Shown piece after piece: positions 7,211 through 13,438 of a DNA stretch of 20,207 nt; position 1 is the stretch's first letter; every line of letters starts with the position of its first letter. The stretch lies in NCBI GenBank assembly GCA_043760535.1, contig JAYUOV010000033.1, positions 1 through 20,207 on the forward strand, written 5' to 3'. This stretch comes from JAZKFT01 sp043760535. GTDB taxonomy: Bacteria; Bacteroidota; Bacteroidia; Chitinophagales; Chitinophagaceae. A model generated the notes under the pieces. It did no database searches. It was not told the origin of the DNA and saw nothing but the letters and a program-made list of their open reading frames with translations. The translations under genes and the position numbers were made by a program.

Positions 7211-8011
7211 ATGAGTAAAATAATAGGAATAGCAAATCAGAAAGGCGGGGTGGGTAAAACTACCACTGCCATAAACTTGGCGGCGAGCCTGGCGGTGCTA
7301 GAATACAATACATTGCTGGTAGATGCCGACCCGCAGGCCAATAGCACTACTGGTACAGGTTTTGATCTACATAATGTTACCAAAAGCCTGTACGATTGTA
7401 TGGTGAACCAAACACCAGCTTTGGAAGTCATTTTAAAATCAGAAATTCCTAACCTCCATGTAATTCCATCGCACATAGATTTAGTGGGTGCAGAAATAGA
7501 AATGATTAATTACCCCAATAGGGAAAATGTATTGAAGCAGATTTTGGAACCAATAAGACATCAGTACGACTTTATCATCATCGATTGTTCGCCATCACTT
7601 GGCCTAATTACAGTTAACAGCCTTGTGGCTGCCGATTCGGTAATCGTTCCAGTTCAAACAGAATTTTTTGCTTTAGAAGGTTTGGGCAAATTGCTCAATA
7701 CTATTAAAATAGTACAAAACCGCCTCAACACTGCATTGCAGATAGAGGGCATTTTAATGACCATGTACGATGGCCGCCTTCGCTTGTGCAATCAGGTGGT
7801 AAGCGAAGTAAGACACCATTTCGACGAGATGGTTTTTAACACCATTATACACCGAAACACCAGGCTCAGCGAGGCGCCTAGCGTAGGTAAGCCCGTAATT
7901 TTATACGATGCCGATAGCAAAGGATCCATGAACTACCTCAACTTGGCCAAAGAAATTTTACAAAAAAACAACCTTACTAAAATTAAAGAGGAAGACCGAT
8001 ACATCAATTGA
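7211..8011 (+). CDS. parA: Chromosome-partitioning ATPase ParA (Soj)
   Basis: Deviant Walker-A ATPase that works with ParB to segregate the replication origin. It has KGGVGKTT (11-18) including the signature lysine, DADPQAN (38-44) as the A' motif, and IIDCSPSLG (123-131) as Walker B. The 266-residue length and the absence of an N-terminal DNA-binding domain fit the short chromosomal (Soj) type rather than a P1-type plasmid ParA. parB follows after an unusually long 159-bp spacer filled by two opposed heptamer arrays. The TGA stop (8009-8011) is the first part of the left array. Confidence 0.95.
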   Translation: MSKIIGIANQKGGVGKTTTAINLAASLAVLEYNTLLVDADPQANSTTGTGFDLHNVTKSLYDCMVNQTPALEVILKSEIPNLHVIPSHIDLVGAEIEMINYPNRENVLKQILEPIRHQYDFIIIDCSPSLGLITVNSLVAADSVIVPVQTEFFALEGLGKLLNTIKIVQNRLNTALQIEGILMTMYDGRLRLCNQVVSEVRHHFDEMVFNTIIHRNTRLSEAPSVGKPVILYDADSKGSMNYLNLAKEILQKNNLTKIKEEDRYIN

Positions 8012-8044
8012 TTAACGATTTACGATTTGGGATTTACGATTTAT
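8010..8044 (+). repeat. Heptamer array (x5) starting in the parA stop codon
   Basis: Five 7-base units: GATTAAC, GATTTAC, GATTTGG, GATTTAC, then GATTTAT. The first two bases are the GA of the TGA stop of parA. It forms the left arm of an inverted repeat with 8134-8161. Confidence 0.9.
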
Positions 8045-8161
8045 TCCAAACTCTGAACAATGTGATTCAGTCATAAGTATTCTTCTTTATCCAATTTTAA
8101 CTACTTTAAATTGTTACCGATTGCATTAATAGCAAATCGTAAATCCCAAATCGTAAATCGT
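8015..8161. repeat. 28-bp perfect inverted repeat between parA and parB
   Basis: Arms 8015-8042 and 8134-8161 are exact reverse complements, separated by 91 bp. Each arm is four heptamers in the order ACGATTT, ACGATTT, GGGATTT, ACGATTT. A parA-parB transcript could fold this into a long hairpin ending 9 nt before the parB start. The 91-bp spacer holds no gene and only a weak TACTTTAA box. Confidence 0.9.
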
Positions 8162-8166
8162 AAATA
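8132..8166 (-). repeat. Heptamer array (x5) ending 4 nt upstream of the parB start
   Basis: Units on the plus strand are GCAAATC, GTAAATC, CCAAATC, GTAAATC and a divergent GTAAATA, followed by AAAA and ATG. Orientation relative to the gene is the same as at purM and the ATP-grasp gene. Confidence 0.9.
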
Positions 8167-8170
8167 AAAA

Positions 8171-9091
8171 ATGAGTAAAGCAACCGATAATAAAAACATG
8201 ATTGGTAAAGGCTTGCGGTCTTTATTACAAAATATAGACAGCGACCTTAAAACCACCGACGGTAAACTAAAGGCCGAAGTAGTAGAAAGAAAAACTGTGG
8301 CTAACCGCATTGCGGTAGAACTGATTGAAGTAAATCCACGGCAGCCCCGCAAAGATTTTGACGAAACGGCTTTGCAAGAACTAGCCCACTCTATTAAGCT
8401 GCACGACATAATACAGCCACTTACTGTAGCACCTTTGCCCAACGGAAAATACAGGTTAATTGCTGGCGAACGTCGCCTTCGTGCATCCAAACTGGCCGGA
8501 ATAAAAGATGTGCCAGTGTACATTCGTGAGGCCAACGACCGCCAACTTTTAGAGCTTGCCTTGCTAGAAAATTTACAAAGGGAAAACTTAAACGCCATAG
8601 AAATAGGCCTAAGTTACAAACGCCTGATGGACGACCTTAACTACACCCAAGAAGAAGTAAGTGAGCGGATGGGTAAAGAACGCAGCACAGTGGCTAACTA
8701 TATGCGGCTGCTAAAATTACCACCCGATATTCAGATAGCAGTGCGCAGCGGCATAATTAGCATGGGCCATGCAAGAGCACTGGTAAATGTGGCCGAAATA
8801 GAAAAGCAACTTTTCATTTACAAAGAAATAAAAGACAAACACCTTAGCGTAAGGCAAACCGAAGACCTTGTAAGGAAGCTATACAGCCCCGGCCAAGGAA
8901 GCGTTAAAAAACCGGTTGGGAGCAGCCTCCCCACTGCTTATCAAAAATTACAAGACACTTTAGCATCTCACTTTAGCACCAAAGCCAGCATTAAACAGCA
9001 TAAAACCGGCAATGGCAGCATCACACTCGAATATTATTCAATACAGGAATTGAACAAGTTATTAGACATGATGGGTGTAAAGGTTAGTTGA
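8171..9091 (+). CDS. parB: Chromosome-partitioning protein ParB (Spo0J)
   Basis: CTP-dependent DNA clamp that loads at parS sites and stimulates ParA. The N-terminal domain has NPRQPRKDF (55-63), the CTP-binding GERRLRA (99-105) and ENLQRENLNAIE (133-144). A helix-turn-helix for parS recognition lies at about 158-183 (YTQEEVSERMGKERSTVANY). A short C-terminal dimerisation region follows a linker rich in K, G and S. The 306 residues are normal. The ATG at 8171 is preceded by AAAA and a heptamer array. No palindrome matching the widely conserved parS core (TTTCACGTGAAA type) is present in this window. The TGA stop begins an 8-mer/7-mer array. Confidence 0.95.
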   Translation: MSKATDNKNMIGKGLRSLLQNIDSDLKTTDGKLKAEVVERKTVANRIAVELIEVNPRQPRKDFDETALQELAHSIKLHDIIQPLTVAPLPNGKYRLIAGERRLRASKLAGIKDVPVYIREANDRQLLELALLENLQRENLNAIEIGLSYKRLMDDLNYTQEEVSERMGKERSTVANYMRLLKLPPDIQIAVRSGIISMGHARALVNVAEIEKQLFIYKEIKDKHLSVRQTEDLVRKLYSPGQGSVKKPVGSSLPTAYQKLQDTLASHFSTKASIKQHKTGNGSITLEYYSIQELNKLLDMMGVKVS

Positions 9092-9148
9092 TTGGTTGAT
9101 TGGGGATTGGTTGATTGGTTCATTGGGGATTGGTTGATTAGGGGTTTG
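9088..9148 (+). repeat. TTGATTGG / GGATTGG array starting at the parB stop codon
   Basis: Alternating units TTGATTGG (8 bp) and GGATTGG (7 bp), with variants TTCATTGG and TTGATTAG. The TGA stop of parB (9089-9091) lies in the first unit. Related to the array at 1261-1308. Confidence 0.85.
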
Positions 9149-9150
9149 TA

Positions 9151-9173
9151 GAGACGTCCATTTATGGCGTCTC
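9151..9173. repeat. GAGACG...CGTCTC hairpin element directly after the parB array
   Basis: Stem GAGACG / CGTCTC (9151-9156 with 9168-9173), a one-base bulge, then CCA / TGG around a 4-nt loop. Hairpins of this GTAGAGACG type look REP-like. A degraded half (GCGTCTCC) sits in the equivalent place beside the array at 5941-5975. No T-run follows, so it is not a standard terminator. Confidence 0.6.
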
Positions 9174-9470
9174 CACAATAACCGATAAAAATATTTTGGA
9201 ACCCAGCCGAAAACCGTTCCCTGATTGAACGACATTTGCGACGTTGTAAATCCCATAGCATTGCGACGCTCCATTCATCTGATTGCTACTATTGAACCTG
9301 CTAAACACACAACTATCAATCGGCCTTTACAAAATCAATAAAGCCCGCCCACACCAATGTCCTCCGGCGGCGTGGGTGGCCGGTTCTTGCCGCAAGGGGG
9401 TGGTTACTGAACAGATAGAAACCCCAGGTTCTTACAAAAACAATCCATAAAAGGAAAATTATAAATTACC
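9174..9470. other. Spacer with GC-rich hairpin-prone island, upstream of DUF5683 gene
   Basis: About 300 bp without a credible gene. A minus-strand open frame (9034-9274) overlaps the array and hairpin and is probably not a gene, though its reading frame may belong to a dispersed element. At 9345-9405 an island is markedly richer in G+C than its surroundings, with CCCAC/GTGGG and CCGCCC/GGGTGG-type complementary blocks that could fold. No promoter with both boxes is recognisable. Confidence 0.4.
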
Positions 9471-10112
9471 ATGAGGTGGCTTAGCATTACAGCAATCATC
9501 CTTTTTACTATTAGCACCAGGCAAATATTCGGTCAGGTAAAAATTGTAGATTCTACCGGAAAAATAAAGTCCCTCTATGCCATAGATTCCACCAAAAACA
9601 AAAAACAAAAAAAAGTGTACTGCGATACTTGCTTTTCGCCAAGAAAAGCCACTGTACGCTCTGCCATGATACCCGGATGGGGACAAGTGTACAATAAGCA
9701 AATTTGGAAAGTACCACTTATTTACGCCACTCTCGGCACCATAGCCGGTATTTTTATAGTAAACGTAAAAGAGTACAACGGCCTTCGGGAAGCGTACAAA
9801 CTCAAAATAGATACTTTTCCCAATAACGATAGAGACATACCGGCAGCATATAGCGTACTTAGTGCCAACTCTATGAAATTTTACCGAGACGAATACCGAA
9901 AAAATGTGGATATGAGTGTACTGGCATTCATAATAGCTTGGGGTTTAAATGTGGTAGATGCCACAGTAAGTGCCCACCTAAAACAATTTGATGTAAGCGA
10001 CGATTTAAGCATGAAAATAAAACCCACTTTACAGCTAAATGGCCAGTTAGGCTTAGGAGTAGTTTTTTCTTTTAAAGATAAAAAAACTAAATTTAATCAA
10101 AAAGGCCGATAA
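9471..10112 (+). CDS. DUF5683 family membrane protein
   Basis: A 213-residue envelope protein. Residues 1-22 form a signal peptide or anchor (hydrophobic, ending IFGQ). The family core is SPRKATVRSAMIPGWGQVYNKQ (56-77, shown in part) followed by a membrane segment at about 81-99 (PLIYATLGTIAGIFIV) and a second at about 148-164 (SVLAFIIAWGLNVVDA). Conserved Tyr/Arg residues lie between them (FYRDEYRKN). The C-terminus (LGLGVVFSFK) resembles a beta-strand tail. Function is unknown. The position between parB and dapB is a conserved arrangement in Bacteroidota. dapB starts 28 nt after its stop, so the two are very likely co-transcribed. Confidence 0.88.
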   Translation: MRWLSITAIILFTISTRQIFGQVKIVDSTGKIKSLYAIDSTKNKKQKKVYCDTCFSPRKATVRSAMIPGWGQVYNKQIWKVPLIYATLGTIAGIFIVNVKEYNGLREAYKLKIDTFPNNDRDIPAAYSVLSANSMKFYRDEYRKNVDMSVLAFIIAWGLNVVDATVSAHLKQFDVSDDLSMKIKPTLQLNGQLGLGVVFSFKDKKTKFNQKGR

Positions 10113-10140
10113 TTTTACCCATAAAAAAAGGTTACAAAAA

Positions 10141-10857
10141 ATGAGAATAGCACTTATAGGATACGGAAAAATGGGGCAGGCCATAGAAACCATAGCCCTA
10201 GAACGAGGGCACGAAATTGTATTAAAAATAGACATCGGCAACAGACAGAATTTTACAATAGAAAACCTGCAAAAGGCCGATGTGGCGATTGAATTTACTA
10301 GCCCACACAGTGCGGTAGCAAACATTCTTTACTGTGTAGAAAATAATACGCCACTTGTGTGTGGCAGCACTGGCTGGCTGGCAGAACTGCCACAAATAGA
10401 AACAGCATTGAACCAACACAATGGTGCTTTTTTATACGCCAGTAATTTTAGCCTGGGTGTAAATATTTTTTTTGAAATAAACAAAATGCTATCAAAGCTG
10501 ATGGCTGGCAAACCTGCCTACAATGTGCAAATGACAGAAATACACCACACCCAAAAAAAAGATGCACCAAGCGGCACCGCCATTACTTTGGCCGAGCAAA
10601 TACTGGCTATGGATGACCATAAAAGCATCTGGGTAAATGAGCCAACGGATAACAGAAAAGACCTATATATAGAAAGCCTACGCATAGACCCTGCACCGGG
10701 AACCCATACCATTACCTGGACAAGTGCCATTGATGATATTGAAATAAAGCATACAGCCCATAACCGAACCGGCTTTGCTTTAGGTGCCGTTTTAGCTGCC
10801 GAATTTTTGGCAGGCAAAAAAGGTATGTTTACTATGAAAGACGTGCTGGGCTTGTAA
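10141..10857 (+). CDS. dapB: 4-hydroxy-tetrahydrodipicolinate reductase
   Basis: Reduces 4-hydroxy-tetrahydrodipicolinate with NAD(P)H in the diaminopimelate/lysine pathway, which also feeds peptidoglycan synthesis. It has the Rossmann motif GYGKMG (7-12), CGSTGW (74-79), SNFSLGVN (101-108), the catalytic pair H135-H136 in EIHHTQKKDAPSGTA and the substrate-binding K140/DAPSGTA block (141-147). The 238-residue length fits the shorter form found in Bacteroidota. It closes the parA-parB-DUF5683-dapB series. In many relatives a signal peptidase gene (lepB) comes next, but here about 1.6 kb without an intact gene follows. Confidence 0.95.
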   Translation: MRIALIGYGKMGQAIETIALERGHEIVLKIDIGNRQNFTIENLQKADVAIEFTSPHSAVANILYCVENNTPLVCGSTGWLAELPQIETALNQHNGAFLYASNFSLGVNIFFEINKMLSKLMAGKPAYNVQMTEIHHTQKKDAPSGTAITLAEQILAMDDHKSIWVNEPTDNRKDLYIESLRIDPAPGTHTITWTSAIDDIEIKHTAHNRTGFALGAVLAAEFLAGKKGMFTMKDVLGL

Positions 10858-11536
10858 AAGCACTTTTTAAACCTGTACCATATTACTACCGTTATTTACC
10901 AATATCATTAAATTAAAAAAATAAATCGGATATAAGTAAGTGCTTATTTAGTACACACCCCAATTACCCCAAACGCTATTGCATCCATTTTCTCACTCCT
11001 ATTGTAAAAGGTGCCGAAGACGTATGAGTCGGAACAACTGACTACCCATGCCCAAATGCTTAACTAAAAAACATTTCGCTGTTAACTATAAATAATCTAA
11101 TAATAATAAAGCCTGAGCTAACGCTCAGGCTTTATTATTATTAGGGTTTGTTCCACTTCATGGGTAGTTTTTCTGTAGGTAGGGCTGCGCCATACCCATT
11201 CTTAAAGGCTAAAACTAAAATACACTAAACACTACCTGAACCAACGCCACAAGTGATACAAAAAAGTACAATTACCATTGAGAAAGTTTACCAAAACCTC
11301 CACTACCAACACCCATAAAAACCACACAGATGTGTTAAAGCTTCTATAGTTAACAGTATCATCCGAAAATATTAACGGCCAGGCAAGACTAATGCGAACC
11401 GCCCCGAACAGGAATAGGGTACTGATAAACCAACATATATAACGAAAGCATAAATAACAAAAAAAATACCTGCTTTAATGGTTGTACGCTATTTTTTCTA
11501 CCAGCATCACGAATTGACTATTTAAAAACAAGTGAC
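10858..11536. other. Gene-free spacer with a long hairpin and a possible decayed membrane-protein frame
   Basis: No intact gene in about 680 bp. It contains the 22-bp hairpin at 11097-11144, flanked by a 10-bp inverted repeat (ACTACCCATG at 11041-11050, CATGGGTAGT at 11159-11168). On the minus strand an open frame of 80 codons without any ATG spans 11474-11232. Its translation is rich in membrane-like stretches (e.g. SVWFLWVLVVEVLVNF), so it may be a relic of a membrane protein. I do not recognise a family. No promoter or RNA gene is evident. Confidence 0.4.
11097..11144. terminator. 22-bp perfect hairpin, terminator-like
   Basis: Core GCCTGAGC / GCTCAGGC with a TAAC loop (11119-11122), extended by complementary TAATAATAA / TTATTATTA flanks to a 22-bp stem (11097-11118 with 11123-11144). 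The U-rich side is interrupted by A, so termination would be weaker than at a pure T-run. It is the first hairpin downstream of dapB (240 bp) and could serve either strand. Confidence 0.6.
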
Positions 11537-11568
11537 TAGTAACGTTGTCCATTTGAACAACGTTACTA
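11537..11568. promoter_or_regulatory. Operator-like palindrome upstream of the decayed higBA pair
   Basis: Perfect 12-bp inverted repeat TAGTAACGTTGT / ACAACGTTACTA around an 8-nt spacer. Its right edge is about 20 bp before the higB remnant, the usual place for a HigA-type antitoxin operator. Role inferred from position and symmetry. Confidence 0.5.
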
Positions 11569-11587
11569 TCCTTAAAACTAAGAAGCT

Positions 11588-11917
11588 ACCCAAAAAATAC
11601 GGACAATCATTTTTTACAATTAGTACCTTAACCAATTCTTTGTAAAACAAGGTCAGAAAGTAAAAGACAAAATTGTTTGGACATTTGACTTGATTAAACT
11701 CATTGATAAAGTTCCTGATACATATATCAAACATTTAGAAGGCACAGACAAACTATTTGAAATTAGAGTGCAAAGCGGTAACAATATTTTTAGAATACTT
11801 TGCTTTTTCTATGAAGGAAGTTTAGCTGTTCTTACAAATGGCTTTTAAAAAACAACCAAAAATACACCGAAACAAGAAATAGAAAAGGCTTTAAAAATTA
11901 AAACTGAATTTTATTAA
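11588..11917 (+). pseudogene. Decayed HigB-type toxin (Gp49/RelE-like superfamily)
   Basis: In one frame the translation reads KIRTIIFYN, stop, YLNQFFVKQGQKVKDKIVWT, then DLIKLIDKVPDTYIKHLEGT, LFEIRVQSGNNIFRILCFF, EGSLAVLTNGF, stop, and KTTKNTPKQEIEKALKIKTE before the final stop. This follows the whole length of HigB/Gp49 toxins, which are mRNA interferases partnered by an XRE antitoxin. Two in-frame nonsense codons (TAG 11621-11623, TAA 11846-11848) and no start codon near the expected N-terminus make it non-functional. The rest is well preserved, so the decay is recent. A matching antitoxin remnant follows immediately. Confidence 0.85.
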
Positions 11918-11918
11918 A

Positions 11919-12216
11919 GCAGATAAAATTATTAAAACGCTTGCAAAATTTAAAGATGAACATTATGGCAAAAATGCTTCTGCAAAACGTAACAAATTAG
12001 ACAAAGGGGTTTGAAGCAATTAAACTTGGTGCTTTAATTCAGGAGGTAAGACTTGAACAAGGTTTGACACAAGAGCAACTTGCAGACAAATGTGGTACGA
12101 ATAAAGCTTACGTCTCAAGAGTTGAGAACCACATTAAAGACATTCTTATTTCAATCTTGCAGAAAATAGTTGAACTTGGTTTCGGTGGACAATTACAGCT
12201 ATCAATCAAACTATAG
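11919..12216 (+). pseudogene. Decayed HigA-type XRE antitoxin
   Basis: The first frame reads ADKIIKTLAKFKDEHYGKN and continues to KRNKLDKG. One extra base in GGGG (12006-12009) shifts the frame, after which FEAIKLGALIQEVRLEQGL, TQEQLADKCGTNKAYVSRVE and the tail ELGFGGQLQLSIKL run to TAG at 12214-12216. The second part is a classic XRE helix-turn-helix (TQEQLADKCGTNKAYVSRVEN). No ATG/GTG/TTG start is present in the N-terminal frame. Order (toxin first) and spacing match HigBA operons. In HigBA the antitoxin also represses the operon, so loss of both genes is self-consistent. Confidence 0.85.
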
Positions 12217-12245
12217 GATAATAAAAGGGTGTTCAACATTAGTTT

Positions 12246-12340
12246 TGGCAAAAGTGGGGCAGACGGAATAACGATAAATTTTTTAATTCTATGGTGCTTA
12301 TGTTTTAAGCAGACGGAATTCTATTTCCCCATCTTTGCCA
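12246..12340. repeat. 95-bp imperfect terminal-inverted-repeat element with internal direct repeats
   Basis: Ends TGGCAAAAGTGGGG (12246-12259) and CCCCATCTTTGCCA (12327-12340) are inverted repeats with 12 of 14 positions matching. Inside, GCAGACGGAAT occurs twice, at 12259-12269 and 12309-12319, exactly 50 bp apart. It sits between the higA remnant and the trxA promoter and has no coding capacity. It might be a MITE-like or recombination-site-like relic; the type is not established. Confidence 0.45.
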
Positions 12341-12362
12341 TGCCTTTTTAGATAAAAGATAC

Positions 12363-12393
12363 TTGCTTTTGCAACTATACCCTGCTATTTTTG
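12363..12393 (+). promoter_or_regulatory. Bacteroidota-type promoter of trxA
   Basis: A TTG -33 element (12363-12365), a 20-bp spacer and TATTTTTG (12386-12393), which fits the TAnnTTTG -7 consensus exactly. Transcription would start near 12400, leaving a leader of about 100 nt before trxA. Confidence 0.55.
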
Positions 12394-12499
12394 TATTACA
12401 CATTTACTGTAAAATATGGCGTGATGGTAAAACATGCCATCTTTTCACAGAAAAATACTTTGGTTCAATAATTGTACAACCTAAAAAAAATTAAACATT

Positions 12500-12820
12500 A
12501 TGGCATTAGAATTTACAGACGCTAACTTTAAAGCAGATGTGCTTGATAGCGATAAACTTACCGTTGTTGACTTTTGGGCAGAATGGTGCGGCCCTTGCCG
12601 TGCAATAGGCCCGGTAATAGAAGACCTTAGTAAAGAATACGCAGGTAAAGTAAACGTGGGCAAGGTTAATGTGGACAACAACCCTGAGGTAAGCAGTAAC
12701 TATGGTATTACGTCTATCCCAGCAATACTCTTTATTAAAAACGGCGAGGTAGTAGATAAGTTAGTAGGTGCACAACCTAAAAGTAATTTTGTAAAAAAGA
12801 TTGAGCAACATCTCAATTAA
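12500..12820 (+). CDS. trxA: Thioredoxin
   Basis: Cytosolic disulfide reductase that passes electrons from thioredoxin reductase to ribonucleotide reductase and other targets. The active site WCGPC is at 29-33 within FWAEWCGPCR, the buried acid is D24, and cis-Pro74 lies in TSIPAIL. The 106-residue length and the absence of a signal peptide mark a canonical cytosolic thioredoxin. The start MALEFTDANF is the usual one. It is monocistronic: it has its own promoter-like sequence upstream and an intrinsic terminator 62 nt after the stop. Confidence 0.96.
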   Translation: MALEFTDANFKADVLDSDKLTVVDFWAEWCGPCRAIGPVIEDLSKEYAGKVNVGKVNVDNNPEVSSNYGITSIPAILFIKNGEVVDKLVGAQPKSNFVKKIEQHLN

Positions 12821-12882
12821 TATACAAAAAAAAGGTGCAAGAAACAAGCGCCAGGGTTCAGGGTTTTGAACATAGCTTTACT

Positions 12883-12914
12883 ACGCTGGTGCAGGTTTGC
12901 ATCAGCGTTTTTTT
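12883..12914 (+). terminator. Intrinsic terminator after trxA
   Basis: Stem ACGCTGGTGCA / TGCATCAGCGT (one G-T pair) at 12883-12893 and 12898-12908, loop GGTT, followed by a run of T to 12914. Confidence 0.93.
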
Positions 12915-12949
12915 ATTAAAACCAACGCGTACTATATACTTTTTTACAA

Positions 12950-13438
12950 ATGCCTACAATCGAAATTCGTTTTATAGCTCCAGCAGATAATGCTGCCCTA
13001 GCCCACATCATCCGCCGATCTTTAGAAGAATTTGGAGCCAATCGCCCAGGTACTGTTTATTATGAAGCTAGTACAGATAACCTCAGTAAAATTTTTACAG
13101 TACCCTTTTCGGCTTATCATGTAGCATTTGTAGATGGCGAATTGGCAGGTGGTGCTGGTATATACCCTACAGAAGGCCTACCTAAAGACACCTGTGAATT
13201 AGTTAAAATGTACCTCGGCCCCAATGCACGTGGGCTGGGGTTAGGCAAAACACTTATGGAATATTGCCTAAAAGCTGCTGCCAATAATGGTTTTAGTAAA
13301 GTATATTTGGAAACAATGCCCGAGTTAATCATAGCTGTTCCGATGTACAAAAAATTTGGTTTTGTAAACCTGCCCGGCCCTTTAGGCAATAGTGGCCACC
13401 ACGGCTGTGCCATTTGGATGTTAAAAGAATTAGAATAG
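12950..13438 (+). CDS. GNAT family N-acetyltransferase
   Basis: A 162-residue acetyl-CoA-dependent acetyltransferase; the substrate cannot be told from sequence. The acetyl-CoA pyrophosphate-binding motif A is LGPNARGLGLGKTLM (89-103), with the RGLGLGK loop at 94-100. Motif B is around YLETMPE and PMYKKFGFV (131-139). The N-terminus (IEIRFIAPADNAALAHII) is the usual beta1-alpha1 of the fold. Start at ATG 12950, 35 bp after the trxA terminator run. Ends with TAG. No terminator is evident after it; the next 1 kb has no intact gene. Confidence 0.9.
   Translation: MPTIEIRFIAPADNAALAHIIRRSLEEFGANRPGTVYYEASTDNLSKIFTVPFSAYHVAFVDGELAGGAGIYPTEGLPKDTCELVKMYLGPNARGLGLGKTLMEYCLKAAANNGFSKVYLETMPELIIAVPMYKKFGFVNLPGPLGNSGHHGCAIWMLKELE

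Noticed and set aside
8101..8598. Minus-strand open frame opposite the 5' part of parB
   Set aside because: Shadow of parB; its C-terminal end is a translation of the heptamer array.
9034..9274. Minus-strand short frames overlapping the parB end
   Set aside because: They translate the repeat array and the hairpin element and have no initiation context or family features.
7159..9470. parS site near parAB
   Set aside because: No palindrome of the conserved TTTCACGTGAAA type was found in this stretch; parS may lie outside the window.
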